Below are positions 43,510 through 51,193 of a stretch of DNA of 64,000 nucleotides, in pieces. The notes under the pieces are model-generated. The model had not been told where the DNA came from and did not search any database. It worked only from the letters and a program-made list of their open reading frames with translations. The position numbers and the translations under genes are program-made. Source of the stretch: Palsa-892 sp035556215 (GTDB lineage: Bacteria > Pseudomonadota > Alphaproteobacteria > Rhizobiales > Xanthobacteraceae); NCBI GenBank assembly GCA_035556215.1, contig DATMFI010000041.1:1-64000 (forward strand), written 5' to 3'. Each line of letters opens with the position of its first letter. The stretch's first letter is position 1.

Positions 43510-44379
43510 TTAGCGGTTGAGCAGCGCGATAAGGCTCGACGTATCCCAGCGCTTGCCGCCCATCTTCTGCACTTCCGAATAGAACTGATCGACGAGCGCG
43601 GTAACGGGGAGATGCGCGCCGTTGCGGCGAGCTTCGGCAAGGCAAATGCCGAGGTCCTTGCGCATCCAGTCAACGGCAAAACCGTAATCGAACTTGCCGG
43701 CCGCCATCGTCTTGTAGCGGTTCTCCATCTGCCACGACTGGGCCGCGCCCTTCGAAATCGTCGCGATCAGCTTCTCGATGTCGAGGCCCGACCGCATCGC
43801 GAAGTGAATGCCTTCCGAAAGACCCTGCACGAGGCCGGCGATGCAGATCTGGTTGACCATCTTGGCGAGCTGGCCTGCGCCGGGCTTGCCCATCAGGTTG
43901 CAGGCGCGCGCGTAAGCCGCGATCACTTTCTCGGCGCGCGCGAACACCGGCTCGTCGCCGCCGCACATCACCGTCAACACGCCGTTCTCGGCACCGGCCT
44001 GGCCGCCCGAAACCGGCGCGTCGAGGAAATCGAAACCCTTGGTCTTCGCCTCGGCGTAAAGCTCGCGGGCGATCTCGGCCGAGGCGGTGGTGTGATCGAC
44101 CAGCACCGCACCCTTCTTCATGCCGTGGAAGGCGCCGTCCTTGCCGAGCATCACTTCCCGCAGGTCATTGTCGTTGCCGACGCAGGCCATGACGAAATCC
44201 TGGCCCTCGGCGGCTTCTTTCGGCGTCTTCGCGCTCTTGCCGCCATACTGCTTGACCCACTGCTCGGACTTGGCGGCGGTGCGGTTATAGACCGTGACCT
44301 CGTGGCCGCCCTTGTTCTTGAGATGCCCCGCCATCGGGTATCCCATCACGCCCAATCCCAGAAAGGCCACCTTCGCCAT
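43510..44379 (-). CDS. NAD(P)-dependent beta-hydroxyacid dehydrogenase (HIBADH-like)
   Basis: The 289-residue enzyme has the Rossmann motif GLGVMGYPMAGHL at residues 7-19, DAPVSGGQAGAENG (substrate binding) and GAGQLAKMVNQ with the catalytic lysine of the 3-hydroxyisobutyrate dehydrogenase family. It could oxidise 3-hydroxyisobutyrate, or reduce tartronate semialdehyde or succinic semialdehyde; the sequence does not decide. It is a single gene facing the GST. Confidence 0.88.
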   Translation of the reverse strand: MAKVAFLGLGVMGYPMAGHLKNKGGHEVTVYNRTAAKSEQWVKQYGGKSAKTPKEAAEGQDFVMACVGNDNDLREVMLGKDGAFHGMKKGAVLVDHTTASAEIARELYAEAKTKGFDFLDAPVSGGQAGAENGVLTVMCGGDEPVFARAEKVIAAYARACNLMGKPGAGQLAKMVNQICIAGLVQGLSEGIHFAMRSGLDIEKLIATISKGAAQSWQMENRYKTMAAGKFDYGFAVDWMRKDLGICLAEARRNGAHLPVTALVDQFYSEVQKMGGKRWDTSSLIALLNR

Positions 44380-44585
44380 GATCTCGTCTCCTTGAATGAC
44401 AGTGCGCGGGACGGGCCCGCATTTCCCGCTGCATAGGCCACCCCGGGGCGGTTTTCGTCAACTGGCGGTGCAGCATGCCCGCGTGGCTCCACCCATCGGC
44501 GTTCTTGCTTTGACCGTGCGTCCGCTGCACAAATGATGTACGGAGATGTCCGTTTTATGGATGAGATGCTGCTGGAAAAAATGTC

Positions 44586-45719
44586 ATGGCGATTACGGTT
44601 GAGCAGGTTCAGGCGTGTTTGAAGACGATCAAGGGGCCAGATGGTGCCGATCTGACGGCCTCGGGCCATCTCTCCGACATCGTCGTGACCGGCGACAAGG
44701 TGTTTTTCTCGCTGACGGTCGATGCCTCCGACGCGCCTGCCTGGGAAGCGGTGCGCAAATCCGCCGAGCAGGCGGTGAAGGCGCTGCCGGGCGTGGCTTC
44801 GGTGCTCGTCGCGCTCACCGCCGAGCGCAAGGGCGGTGCCGCGCCGCAGCCGCAGGCGCAAGGTCACGGCCATAGCCACGGCCATTCGCATGGCGGCCCG
44901 GCGCGGGCAGGCGGTCAGAACATTCCCGGCGTGCGCAACATCATTGCGGTGGCCTCGGGCAAGGGCGGTGTCGGCAAATCGACGACCGCGATCAATCTTG
45001 CGCTTGGCCTGCGCGACCTTGGCCTCAAGGTCGGCGTGCTCGATTCCGATATTTACGGCCCGTCGATCCCGCGGCTCCTCGCGATCAAGGACAAGCCCGA
45101 GCTGATCGGCGAGCGCCGCCTGAAGCCGATCGAGAAGTTCGGCCTCAAGGTGATGTCGATCGGCTTCCTCGTCGAGGAAGAGACGCCAATGATCTGGCGC
45201 GGCCCGATGGTGATGTCGGCCATCACCCAGATGCTGCGCGAAGTGGAGTGGGGCGATCTCGACGTCATCGTCGTCGATATGCCTCCGGGCACGGGCGACG
45301 CGCAGCTTACGCTCGCGCAGCAAGTGCCGCTCGCGGGCGCCGTCATCGTTTCGACGCCGCAGGATCTCGCGCTGATCGACGCGCGCCGCGGCATTGCGAT
45401 GTTCGGCCGCGTCAATGTGCCCGTCATCGGCCTCGTCGAGAATATGAGCTATTTCCTCTGCCCCAAATGCGGCGAGCGCACCGAGATTTTCAGCCACGGC
45501 GGCACCAAGGCCGAAGCCACGCGCCGTAATGTGCCGTTCCTCGGCGAAGTGCCGTTAGAGCCCGCGATCCGCGAAACATCCGACGCCGGCTTGCCGATTG
45601 TCGCGACGCAGCCCGATAGCCCGTTCAGCAAGATCTACCGCGACATCGCCGCGAAGGTGCGCGACGCGCTCGGCGCCGCCGCGCCGCGCCAGGGCCCGCG
45701 CATCGTCATCGAGAAATAA
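44586..45719 (+). CDS. Mrp/NBP35-type Fe-S cluster carrier ATPase
   Basis: The 377-residue protein has an N-terminal MIP18 (DUF59) domain (about 1-85), a linker with a histidine-rich run (about 96-104), a P-loop GKGGVGKST (about 124-132) of the deviant Walker type and the C-terminal cluster-binding pair CPKC (about 292-295). It binds and transfers Fe-S clusters, using ATP. The His-rich linker is longer than usual and might bind metal. The TRAP binding-protein gene follows 34 bp later. Confidence 0.92.
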   Translation: MAITVEQVQACLKTIKGPDGADLTASGHLSDIVVTGDKVFFSLTVDASDAPAWEAVRKSAEQAVKALPGVASVLVALTAERKGGAAPQPQAQGHGHSHGHSHGGPARAGGQNIPGVRNIIAVASGKGGVGKSTTAINLALGLRDLGLKVGVLDSDIYGPSIPRLLAIKDKPELIGERRLKPIEKFGLKVMSIGFLVEEETPMIWRGPMVMSAITQMLREVEWGDLDVIVVDMPPGTGDAQLTLAQQVPLAGAVIVSTPQDLALIDARRGIAMFGRVNVPVIGLVENMSYFLCPKCGERTEIFSHGGTKAEATRRNVPFLGEVPLEPAIRETSDAGLPIVATQPDSPFSKIYRDIAAKVRDALGAAAPRQGPRIVIEK

Positions 45720-45753
45720 TCTTCACGAAAAACGCAAGCGAGGGGAATGCGAC

Positions 45754-46860
45754 ATGAAACAGGAAACCAAAAAGATCGCCCGCCGCCGCTTTCTTGCCGC
45801 AACGGGCGGAGTTGCGGCGAGTGCGATCGCGGCACCGGCCATCGCCCAGTCGATGCCGGCGTTGAAATGGCGGCTGACATCGAGCTTCCCCAAATCGCTC
45901 GAGACGATTTATGGCGCGACCGAGGCTTTCGCCAAGGCGGTCGCCGAAGCCACCGACAACAAATTCCAGATTCAGGTCTTCGCGCCGAACGAGATCGTTC
46001 CGGGCCTGCAGGCCTTCGATGCCGTCAGTGACGGCCGGGTCGAGATGGCGCAGACGGCGTCCTATTACTACTTCGGCAAGGATCCGGCTTTCGCATTTGG
46101 CACGGCGGTGCCGTTCGGCATGAACAGCCGGATGCAGAACTCGTGGATGTATTTCGGCGGCGGCATCGAGCTCTTCAACGAGTTCTACAAGACCTACAAT
46201 GTCTACGGGTTGCCGGCGGGCAACACCGGCGGCCAGATGGGCGGCTGGTTCCGCAAGGAAGTCAAAACCGTCGCCGACCTCAAGGGCCTGAAGATGCGCG
46301 TCGCCGGCATTGCCGGTGTCGTGCTCGCCAAGCTCGGCGTCGTGCCGCAGCAGCTCGCGGGCGGCGAGGTGTATCCGGCGCTCGAACGCGGCACGCTCGA
46401 TGCCTGCGAATGGGTCGGCCCCTACGACGACGAAAAGCTCGGCTTCGTGAAGGTCGCGCCCTATTACTATTATCCCGGCTGGTGGGAAGGCGGCGCCATG
46501 CTCCATCACTTCATCAATCTCAAGAAGTGGGAGGAGCTGCCGCGCGCTTATCAATCGATCGTGCGGACGGCTTCCGAGATGGCGAATGTCTGGATGCAGG
46601 CGAAGTACGATTTCGAAAATCCACCCGCGCTGCGCCGCCTGATCGCGGCCGGCGCCAAGCTCCAGCCGTTCTCGCAAGAAATTCTCGAGGCGAGCCACAA
46701 GGCGGCGGACGAAGTCTATGCCGAGTTCAAGGCGAAGAACGCCAACTTCAAGAAAATTTATGAAGCGATGATGGCCTACCGTAACGACCAGTATTTCTGG
46801 TGGCGGATCGGCGAATATCCCTTCGATAATTTCCAGATCCGCTACGGCGCACGTAACTGA
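45754..46860 (+). CDS. TRAP transporter substrate-binding protein, TakP-like
   Basis: The 368-residue protein has a Tat-type signal (ARRRFLAATGG, cleavage near AIAQS). The mature part resembles the TakP/2-oxo acid branch of DctP proteins: GLQAFDAVSDGRVEMAQTASYYYFGKDPAFAFGTAVPFG, the Arg in LKMRVAGIAG that binds the substrate carboxylate, and CEWVGPYDDEKLGF. It would deliver a carboxylate to the permease encoded by the convergent genes at 46914-48859. GAGGGG precedes ATG 45754. Confidence 0.9.
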   Translation: MKQETKKIARRRFLAATGGVAASAIAAPAIAQSMPALKWRLTSSFPKSLETIYGATEAFAKAVAEATDNKFQIQVFAPNEIVPGLQAFDAVSDGRVEMAQTASYYYFGKDPAFAFGTAVPFGMNSRMQNSWMYFGGGIELFNEFYKTYNVYGLPAGNTGGQMGGWFRKEVKTVADLKGLKMRVAGIAGVVLAKLGVVPQQLAGGEVYPALERGTLDACEWVGPYDDEKLGFVKVAPYYYYPGWWEGGAMLHHFINLKKWEELPRAYQSIVRTASEMANVWMQAKYDFENPPALRRLIAAGAKLQPFSQEILEASHKAADEVYAEFKAKNANFKKIYEAMMAYRNDQYFWWRIGEYPFDNFQIRYGARN

Positions 46861-46875
46861 TCGGGCGCTCGCGTA

Positions 46876-46905
46876 AAAAAAGCCCGGCGCAGGCCGGGCT
46901 TTTTT
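46876..46905. terminator. Bidirectional intrinsic terminator between TRAP genes
   Basis: A 7-bp GC stem (46882-46888 with 46893-46899) and a GCAG loop is flanked by six A on the left and six T on the right, so it can end transcription from both directions. It lies between the convergent stops of the binding-protein gene and the large permease gene. Confidence 0.9.
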
Positions 46906-46913
46906 GTGCCTCG

Positions 46914-48323
46914 TTATTTAGGCGGCGGCAGGTCGGGCGGCAGATCGGGCAGCGGAATTTCGATATTGGTCTTGCCCGCGCCGGCCTTCGGCGTCTTGTC
47001 GATCCAGTAGGTCACCGAGCGCGGCCACAGGATGACGATGACGACGAGAACGATCTGCAGCATCACCCAGGGGATCGCGCCCCAATAGATGTCGGCGGTC
47101 TTGATCGATCGCGGCGCGATGCCGCGCAAATAAAACAGCGCGAAACCGAACGGCGGATGCATGAAGCTGGTCTGGATGTTGGCGCAAATCAGCACGCCGA
47201 ACCAGATGAGGTCGATGCCGAGCTTGCTGGCGGCCGGCGCCAGCAGCGGAATGATGATGAAGGCGATCTCGAAGAAGTCGAGGAAGAAGGCGACGAAAAA
47301 GATGAAGACATTGGCGAAGATCAAAAAGCCGATCTGCCCGCCCGGCAGCGTCGTCAGAAAATCCTCGATCCAGATCTTGCCGCCGACGCCCTGGAAGACG
47401 AGGCTGAAGACGCGCGCGCCGATCAGAATATAAGTCACCATCGCGGTGATGCGCATAGTGGTTGCCATGCCCTGATAGAGCAGCGGCCGGGTCAGCGTGC
47501 CGTAGAACATCGCCAGCAGGATCGCGCCGATCGCGCCCATCGCGCCCGCTTCGGTCGGCGTCGCAAGACCGAGAAAGATCGTGCCGAGCACGAGGAAGAT
47601 CAGGCCGAGCGAGGGGACGATGCCGCGCAGCGCCTTCCTGAACAGCGCCCAGCCTTGCAGCGTGCGCGCTTCCTTCGGCAACGCCGGTACCTGACCGGGG
47701 AAGAACACGCTGAGGAAGGCGACCCACAGGCAGAACAGCACGATCTGGATGATGCTCGGGCCGATCGCGCCGGCATACATGTCGCCGACCGAGCGGCCGA
47801 GCTGATCGGCCAGCACGATCAGAACGAGCGACGGCGGGATGAGCTGCGTGATGGTGCCGGAGGCGGCGATGACGCCCATGGTGTGCCGCGTCGAGTAGCC
47901 GTGCTTCAGCATCGGCGTCATCGAAATGACGCCCATCGCGATCACGGACGCCGCGACCGTGCCGGTGATGGCGCCGAGCACCGCGCCGACGAAAATCACC
48001 GCGTAAGAGAGGCCGCCTCGCACCGGTCCGAACAGCTGGCCGATCGAGTCGAGCAGATCCTCCGCAAGACCGCAGCGCTCCAGAATCGCGCCCATGAAGG
48101 TGAAGAACGGGATCGCGAGCAGAAGATCGTTCGAGATGATGCCGTAGAGCTGATAGGTGAGGTTGCCGAGAAATTCGGGCCGGATCAGCCCGAGCTCGAT
48201 GCCGAGGAAGCCGAAGAACAAACCGGTCGCCGCCAGCGAAAACGCCGCCGGATAGCCGACCAGCATGAAGAACACCATGCCGCCGAACATCAGGGCGGGC
48301 ATATTTTCCCGAATGAAGTTCAT
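46914..48323 (-). CDS. TRAP transporter large permease (DctM type)
   Basis: The 469-residue protein has 12 or so membrane helices and DctM motifs such as GFLGIELGLI, FFTFMGAILERCGLAEDLLD, SVIAMGVISMTPMLK and IPPSLVLIVLADQLG. It is the sodium-driven transport subunit. ATG 48323 overlaps the stop of the small permease gene. A proline-rich tail (PLPDLPPDLPPPK) closes the protein. It most likely works with the TakP-like protein encoded just downstream on the other strand. Confidence 0.92.
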   Translation of the reverse strand: MNFIRENMPALMFGGMVFFMLVGYPAAFSLAATGLFFGFLGIELGLIRPEFLGNLTYQLYGIISNDLLLAIPFFTFMGAILERCGLAEDLLDSIGQLFGPVRGGLSYAVIFVGAVLGAITGTVAASVIAMGVISMTPMLKHGYSTRHTMGVIAASGTITQLIPPSLVLIVLADQLGRSVGDMYAGAIGPSIIQIVLFCLWVAFLSVFFPGQVPALPKEARTLQGWALFRKALRGIVPSLGLIFLVLGTIFLGLATPTEAGAMGAIGAILLAMFYGTLTRPLLYQGMATTMRITAMVTYILIGARVFSLVFQGVGGKIWIEDFLTTLPGGQIGFLIFANVFIFFVAFFLDFFEIAFIIIPLLAPAASKLGIDLIWFGVLICANIQTSFMHPPFGFALFYLRGIAPRSIKTADIYWGAIPWVMLQIVLVVIVILWPRSVTYWIDKTPKAGAGKTNIEIPLPDLPPDLPPPK

Positions 48324-48859
48324 TGCAGCGGCTTCTCGTATTTGAAGTCGGCGTCAATGACGTGCTCGAGCGCCGCGACGCGCTTGATGATTTCGGACAG
48401 GCCCTGAAAGATCATCAGCGTGAAGCCGGCCGGAAGCAGCAGTTTCGCCGGCCAGGTCAGCAGGCCGCCGGCATTCTGCGAGTGTTCCTGGATGCGCCAC
48501 GATTCGAGGAACCACGGCCAGGTGAACCAGACCAGGATCGCGCAGATCGGCAGCAGGAAGAAAATGCCGCCGATGATATCGATCCAGATGCGGGTCTTTT
48601 CCGAAACCATGCCGTAAAAGAGATCGACGCGAACATGCTCGTTCATCTTCAGCGTGTACGGCGCGCCGAGCAGCACCATGACGGCGAACAGGTACCACTG
48701 GATTTCCAGCCAGCCGTTCGAGCTTGCGTTAAAGAGATAGCGAACCGAGGCGTTGCCCGCGCTGATGATGCAGCAGATGAGCACCGCCCAGTTGGCCACA
48801 ACCGCGAATTGGGAATTGATCCAATCGACGGCGGCGCTGAACCTCAGCAAACCCTTCAA
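48320..48859 (-). CDS. TRAP transporter small permease (DctQ type)
   Basis: The 179-residue protein has four membrane helices and DctQ features: WAVLICCIISAGNASVRYLFN, GWLEIQWYLFAVMVLLGAPYTLK and NEHVRVDLFYG. It starts at TTG 48859 behind GGGGGA on the minus strand; no ATG fits. It overlaps the large permease gene by four bases and precedes it, so one mRNA makes both membrane subunits. Confidence 0.9.
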   Translation of the reverse strand: MKGLLRFSAAVDWINSQFAVVANWAVLICCIISAGNASVRYLFNASSNGWLEIQWYLFAVMVLLGAPYTLKMNEHVRVDLFYGMVSEKTRIWIDIIGGIFFLLPICAILVWFTWPWFLESWRIQEHSQNAGGLLTWPAKLLLPAGFTLMIFQGLSEIIKRVAALEHVIDADFKYEKPLQ

Positions 48860-49013
48860 ATGTTCCCCCGGTCGTGAACGCCGCGAGCACCCCCGCGCTC
48901 GCCGGCAGCACTGTCCTTATGGGTTTATCTCATAACTTTCGGCGCTCGCGCCATAGGGCAAACGGCCGCCCGCGCGCGGATATGCAATACGCCGCGAAGC
49001 TGCGCCGGCCGGT

Positions 49014-50054
49014 TCAGCCGCCGGTCGTGCTCATGTGGCGCGAGACGGCGGGCTGCTTGGTGCGCCGGTCGATGATGAAGTCGTGGCCCTTCGGCTTGCG
49101 GGCGATCGCTTCGTCGATCGCGATCTGCAGCGCCTCGTCGCCTTCGGAGTTGCGGAGCGGCGTGCGCAGATCGGCCGAGTCTTCCTGGCCGAGGCACATA
49201 TAAAGCGTGCCCGTGCAGGTGAGGCGGACGCGGTTGCAGCCTTCGCAGAAATTATGCGTGAGCGGCGTGATGAAGCCGAGACGCCCGCCGGTTTCCTCGA
49301 CGCGCATATAGCGCGCCGGGCCGCCGGTGCGATAGTCGATGTCGGTGAGGGTGTAGCGCGTCGCAAGCCGCGTGCGCACGAGCGAGAGCGGCAAATACTG
49401 ATCGACACGCTCCGAGCCGACTTCGCCGAGCGGCATCACTTCGATCAGCGACAAATCCATGCCGCGGCCATGCGCCCATTCCATCAGCGCCGGAATTTCG
49501 TCTTCGTTGACGCCCTTGAGCGCGACGGCGTTGAGTTTGACGGCGAGGCCCGCCTTCTGCGCGGCGTCGATGCCGGCCATCACCTTGCCGAAGTCGCCCC
49601 AGCGGGTGATCTCGTGGAATTTCTTTTCGTCGAGCGTGTCGAGCGAGATGTTGATGCGCTTGACGCCGCAATCGGCAAGCTCCTGCGCGTAGCGCGAAAG
49701 CTGGGAGCTGTTGGTGGTCAGCGTCAGTTCGTCGAGCGCGCCGCTCTTCAGGTGCCGCGACAGCGAGCGGATCAGCAGCATGATATCGCGGCGCACGAGC
49801 GGCTCGCCGCCGGTGAGCCGCAGCTTCCTCACGCCGCGCGCGACGAAGGCCGAGCACAGCCGGTCAAGCTCTTCGAGCGAGAGGAGATCGCGCTTGGGCA
49901 GAAAGGTCATGTTTTCCGACATGCAATAGACGCAGCGGAAATCGCAGCGATCGGTGACGGAAACGCGCAAATAGGTGATGGCGCGCCCGAAGCGGTCGAC
50001 CAGCTCGCCCCCGGCCAACATATTTGGCCGGTTCAACGCAATATCAGACCTCAT
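49014..50054 (-). CDS. moaA: GTP 3',8-cyclase MoaA
   Basis: The 346-residue radical SAM enzyme has the N-terminal cluster motif C-x3-C-x2-C (Cys37, Cys41, Cys44 in DRCDFRCVYCMSE), the second cluster region FCEGCNRVRLTCTGTLYMC, and ends in the catalytic Gly-Gly (STTGG). It performs the first step of molybdopterin synthesis with MoaC. A perfect AGGAGGT lies before ATG 50054 on the minus strand. No other molybdenum cofactor gene is adjacent; a ModA-like binding protein lies about 10 kb away. Confidence 0.95.
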   Translation of the reverse strand: MRSDIALNRPNMLAGGELVDRFGRAITYLRVSVTDRCDFRCVYCMSENMTFLPKRDLLSLEELDRLCSAFVARGVRKLRLTGGEPLVRRDIMLLIRSLSRHLKSGALDELTLTTNSSQLSRYAQELADCGVKRINISLDTLDEKKFHEITRWGDFGKVMAGIDAAQKAGLAVKLNAVALKGVNEDEIPALMEWAHGRGMDLSLIEVMPLGEVGSERVDQYLPLSLVRTRLATRYTLTDIDYRTGGPARYMRVEETGGRLGFITPLTHNFCEGCNRVRLTCTGTLYMCLGQEDSADLRTPLRNSEGDEALQIAIDEAIARKPKGHDFIIDRRTKQPAVSRHMSTTGG

Positions 50055-50155
50055 AATACCTCCTATATAATCGGGTTCTTCGGAGGTAGAAAGGGCCTGA
50101 AAGTCAGGTTGCGCCGGTCTTTTCCGGCGTTACCGTGCTGTTTTCGGAGAATGTA

Positions 50156-50542
50156 ATGCAAAATCACGCCCAGCAGCCTCTGTGGCCCACCGAAATCCGC
50201 CTCGGCAAGGACCGCCGTTCCCTGACCGTGTCCTTCGACAATGGCGAGCGTTTCGAACTGCCGGCCGAGTATCTGCGGGTCGAGAGCCCGAGCGCCGAGG
50301 TGCAGGGCCATCACCCCGACGAACGCCAGCTCGTGCCCGGCAAGAAAAATGTCGAGATCATCGAAATCGATCCGATCGGCAATTACGCCGTGCGCCTCGT
50401 CTTCGACGACATGCATTCGACCGGCCTCTACTCGTGGAGCTACCTGCACCAGCTCGGCCACGAGCAGGAGGAACGCTTTCAGCGTTATCTCGACGAGCTC
50501 GCGGAAAAGGGCCTGAGCCGCGAACCGGCGAAGAAGCATTGA
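50156..50542 (+). CDS. DUF971 (gamma-butyrobetaine hydroxylase N-terminal-like) protein
   Basis: The 128-residue protein consists of one DUF971 domain: WPTEIRLGKDRRSLTVSFDNGERFELPAEYLRVESPSAEVQGH and the ending DDMHSTGLYSWSYLHQLG. This domain is also found in scaffold or Fe-S related proteins near mrp; its function is not established. ATG 50156 is behind GGAG (50146-50149) and begins with the normal N-terminus. It is divergent from moaA. Confidence 0.88.
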   Translation: MQNHAQQPLWPTEIRLGKDRRSLTVSFDNGERFELPAEYLRVESPSAEVQGHHPDERQLVPGKKNVEIIEIDPIGNYAVRLVFDDMHSTGLYSWSYLHQLGHEQEERFQRYLDELAEKGLSREPAKKH

Positions 50543-50619
50543 ATGAGTGAGGCGTTTGAAAGACGGGATTTAATCCGCGGAATCTACGGGCTTGCCCGGC
50601 AGGGATCTTCGCGGCTCGC

Positions 50620-50648
50620 TTGACACCACGGCGGGCACTTCCTTACAT
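50620..50648 (+). promoter_or_regulatory. Promoter of tRNA-Val
   Basis: A consensus -35 TTGACA (50620-50625), a 17-base spacer and -10 TTACAT (50643-50648) lie 12 bases before the tRNA gene, the normal arrangement for a strong housekeeping promoter. Confidence 0.8.
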
Positions 50649-50660
50649 CGCCGCCGGTAC

Positions 50661-50735
50661 GGGCGCGTAGCTCAGCGGGAGAGCACTCCCTTCACACGGG
50701 AGGGGTCACAGGTTCAATCCCTGTCGCGCCCACCA
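50661..50735 (+). tRNA. tRNA-Val (anticodon CAC)
   Basis: The 75-base gene folds as a cloverleaf: acceptor stem GGGCGCG with CGCGCCC, D arm GCTC...GAGC, anticodon stem CTCCC with GGGAG around loop TTCACAC (anticodon CAC at 50693-50695), T arm ACAGG TTCAATC CCTGT, and an encoded CCA end. The 3' half is duplicated 451 bp downstream. Confidence 0.97.
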
Positions 50736-50736
50736 T
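50688..50736 (+). repeat. 49-bp direct repeat, copy 1 (3' half of tRNA-Val)
   Basis: Bases 50688-50736 cover the anticodon loop to the CCA end of tRNA-Val plus one T and recur without a mismatch at 51139-51187. An exact copy of a tRNA 3' half is the usual attachment-site product of tyrosine integrases. Confidence 0.92.
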
Positions 50737-50924
50737 TTTTCAGAGTCCTAACAACAGCTTAGTGAAGCTGTCTTTCTGTCTGGCGACAATCGCCGCGCAG
50801 CATTGCTGCGTTTTGCTGCGCGTGCACTCCCTTCCAAGTACAATCTGGAATGGGGGCGAGTTGGAATCTAGATTGCTCTAGCCACGTATTGAGGATCGTA
50901 GCTGGATTTCAACCAGGGAATAAA

Positions 50925-51092
50925 ATGCCAAAACTCATCGGCTGGGCACTAGTGATCGGTGGACTTGGTGTGGGCTCGGTTGGCTATCAAGTCGGGGCAG
51001 CAAGTAGTGTCCTCGAAAAAGCGGCACTCGCGATGGCGGTTGGTTTCGCCGTGCTCGCTACATCGAGCTATTACGAGCGGCGATCTAAGTAA
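50925..51092 (+). CDS. 55-residue two-helix membrane protein in the mini-element
   Basis: ATG 50925 is preceded by AGGGA at 50915-50919. The peptide has two hydrophobic helices (LIGWALVIGGLGVGSVGYQVG and AALAMAVGFAVLATSSY) and a basic end (YERRSK). An in-frame ATG upstream at 50850 would add 25 residues but has no ribosome site. Nothing is recognised by family. Such a small inner-membrane protein could be a holin-like, immunity or toxin peptide; no partner gene or antisense RNA is evident. Confidence 0.55.
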   Translation: MPKLIGWALVIGGLGVGSVGYQVGAASSVLEKAALAMAVGFAVLATSSYYERRSK

Positions 51093-51138
51093 AATGGCAT
51101 TGATGCCTACATATTTTTTTCAGGGCGCGCAAAGAGCG

Positions 51139-51187
51139 CCCTTCACACGGGAGGGGTCACAGGTTCAATCCCTGTCGCGCCCACCAT
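51139..51187 (+). repeat. 49-bp direct repeat, copy 2 (displaced tRNA-Val 3' half)
   Basis: This copy is identical to 50688-50736 but lacks the 5' half of the tRNA, so it cannot make a tRNA. It ends 7 bases before the stop of the convergent MCP gene. Confidence 0.92.
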
Positions 51188-51193
51188 AGCTTC

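Larger units (their letters stand above)
50688..51187 (+). mobile_element. Mini-element or excision scar between tRNA-Val att-like repeats
   Basis: The 500-bp segment between and including the two 49-bp repeats has the anatomy of a tRNA-integrated element but holds no integrase. It contains a small hairpin (50755-50770), GC-rich repeats near 50797-50822 and one 55-codon gene. It may be an internally deleted genomic island, a satellite mobilised by another integrase, or a duplication scar. Confidence 0.6.

Noticed and set aside
47157..48407. Plus-strand frame of about 416 codons over the TRAP permease genes
   Set aside because: Its translation is a monotonous mix of E, D, R and Q that mirrors membrane-helix codons on the minus strand.
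50055..50155. Molybdenum-cofactor riboswitch before moaA
   Set aside because: The leader is too short and no long conserved-looking hairpin set is visible; only a strong ribosome site is seen.
51139..51187. Second tRNA-Val gene
   Set aside because: Only the 3' half is present; the acceptor 5' strand and D arm are missing, so it is an att-like repeat.
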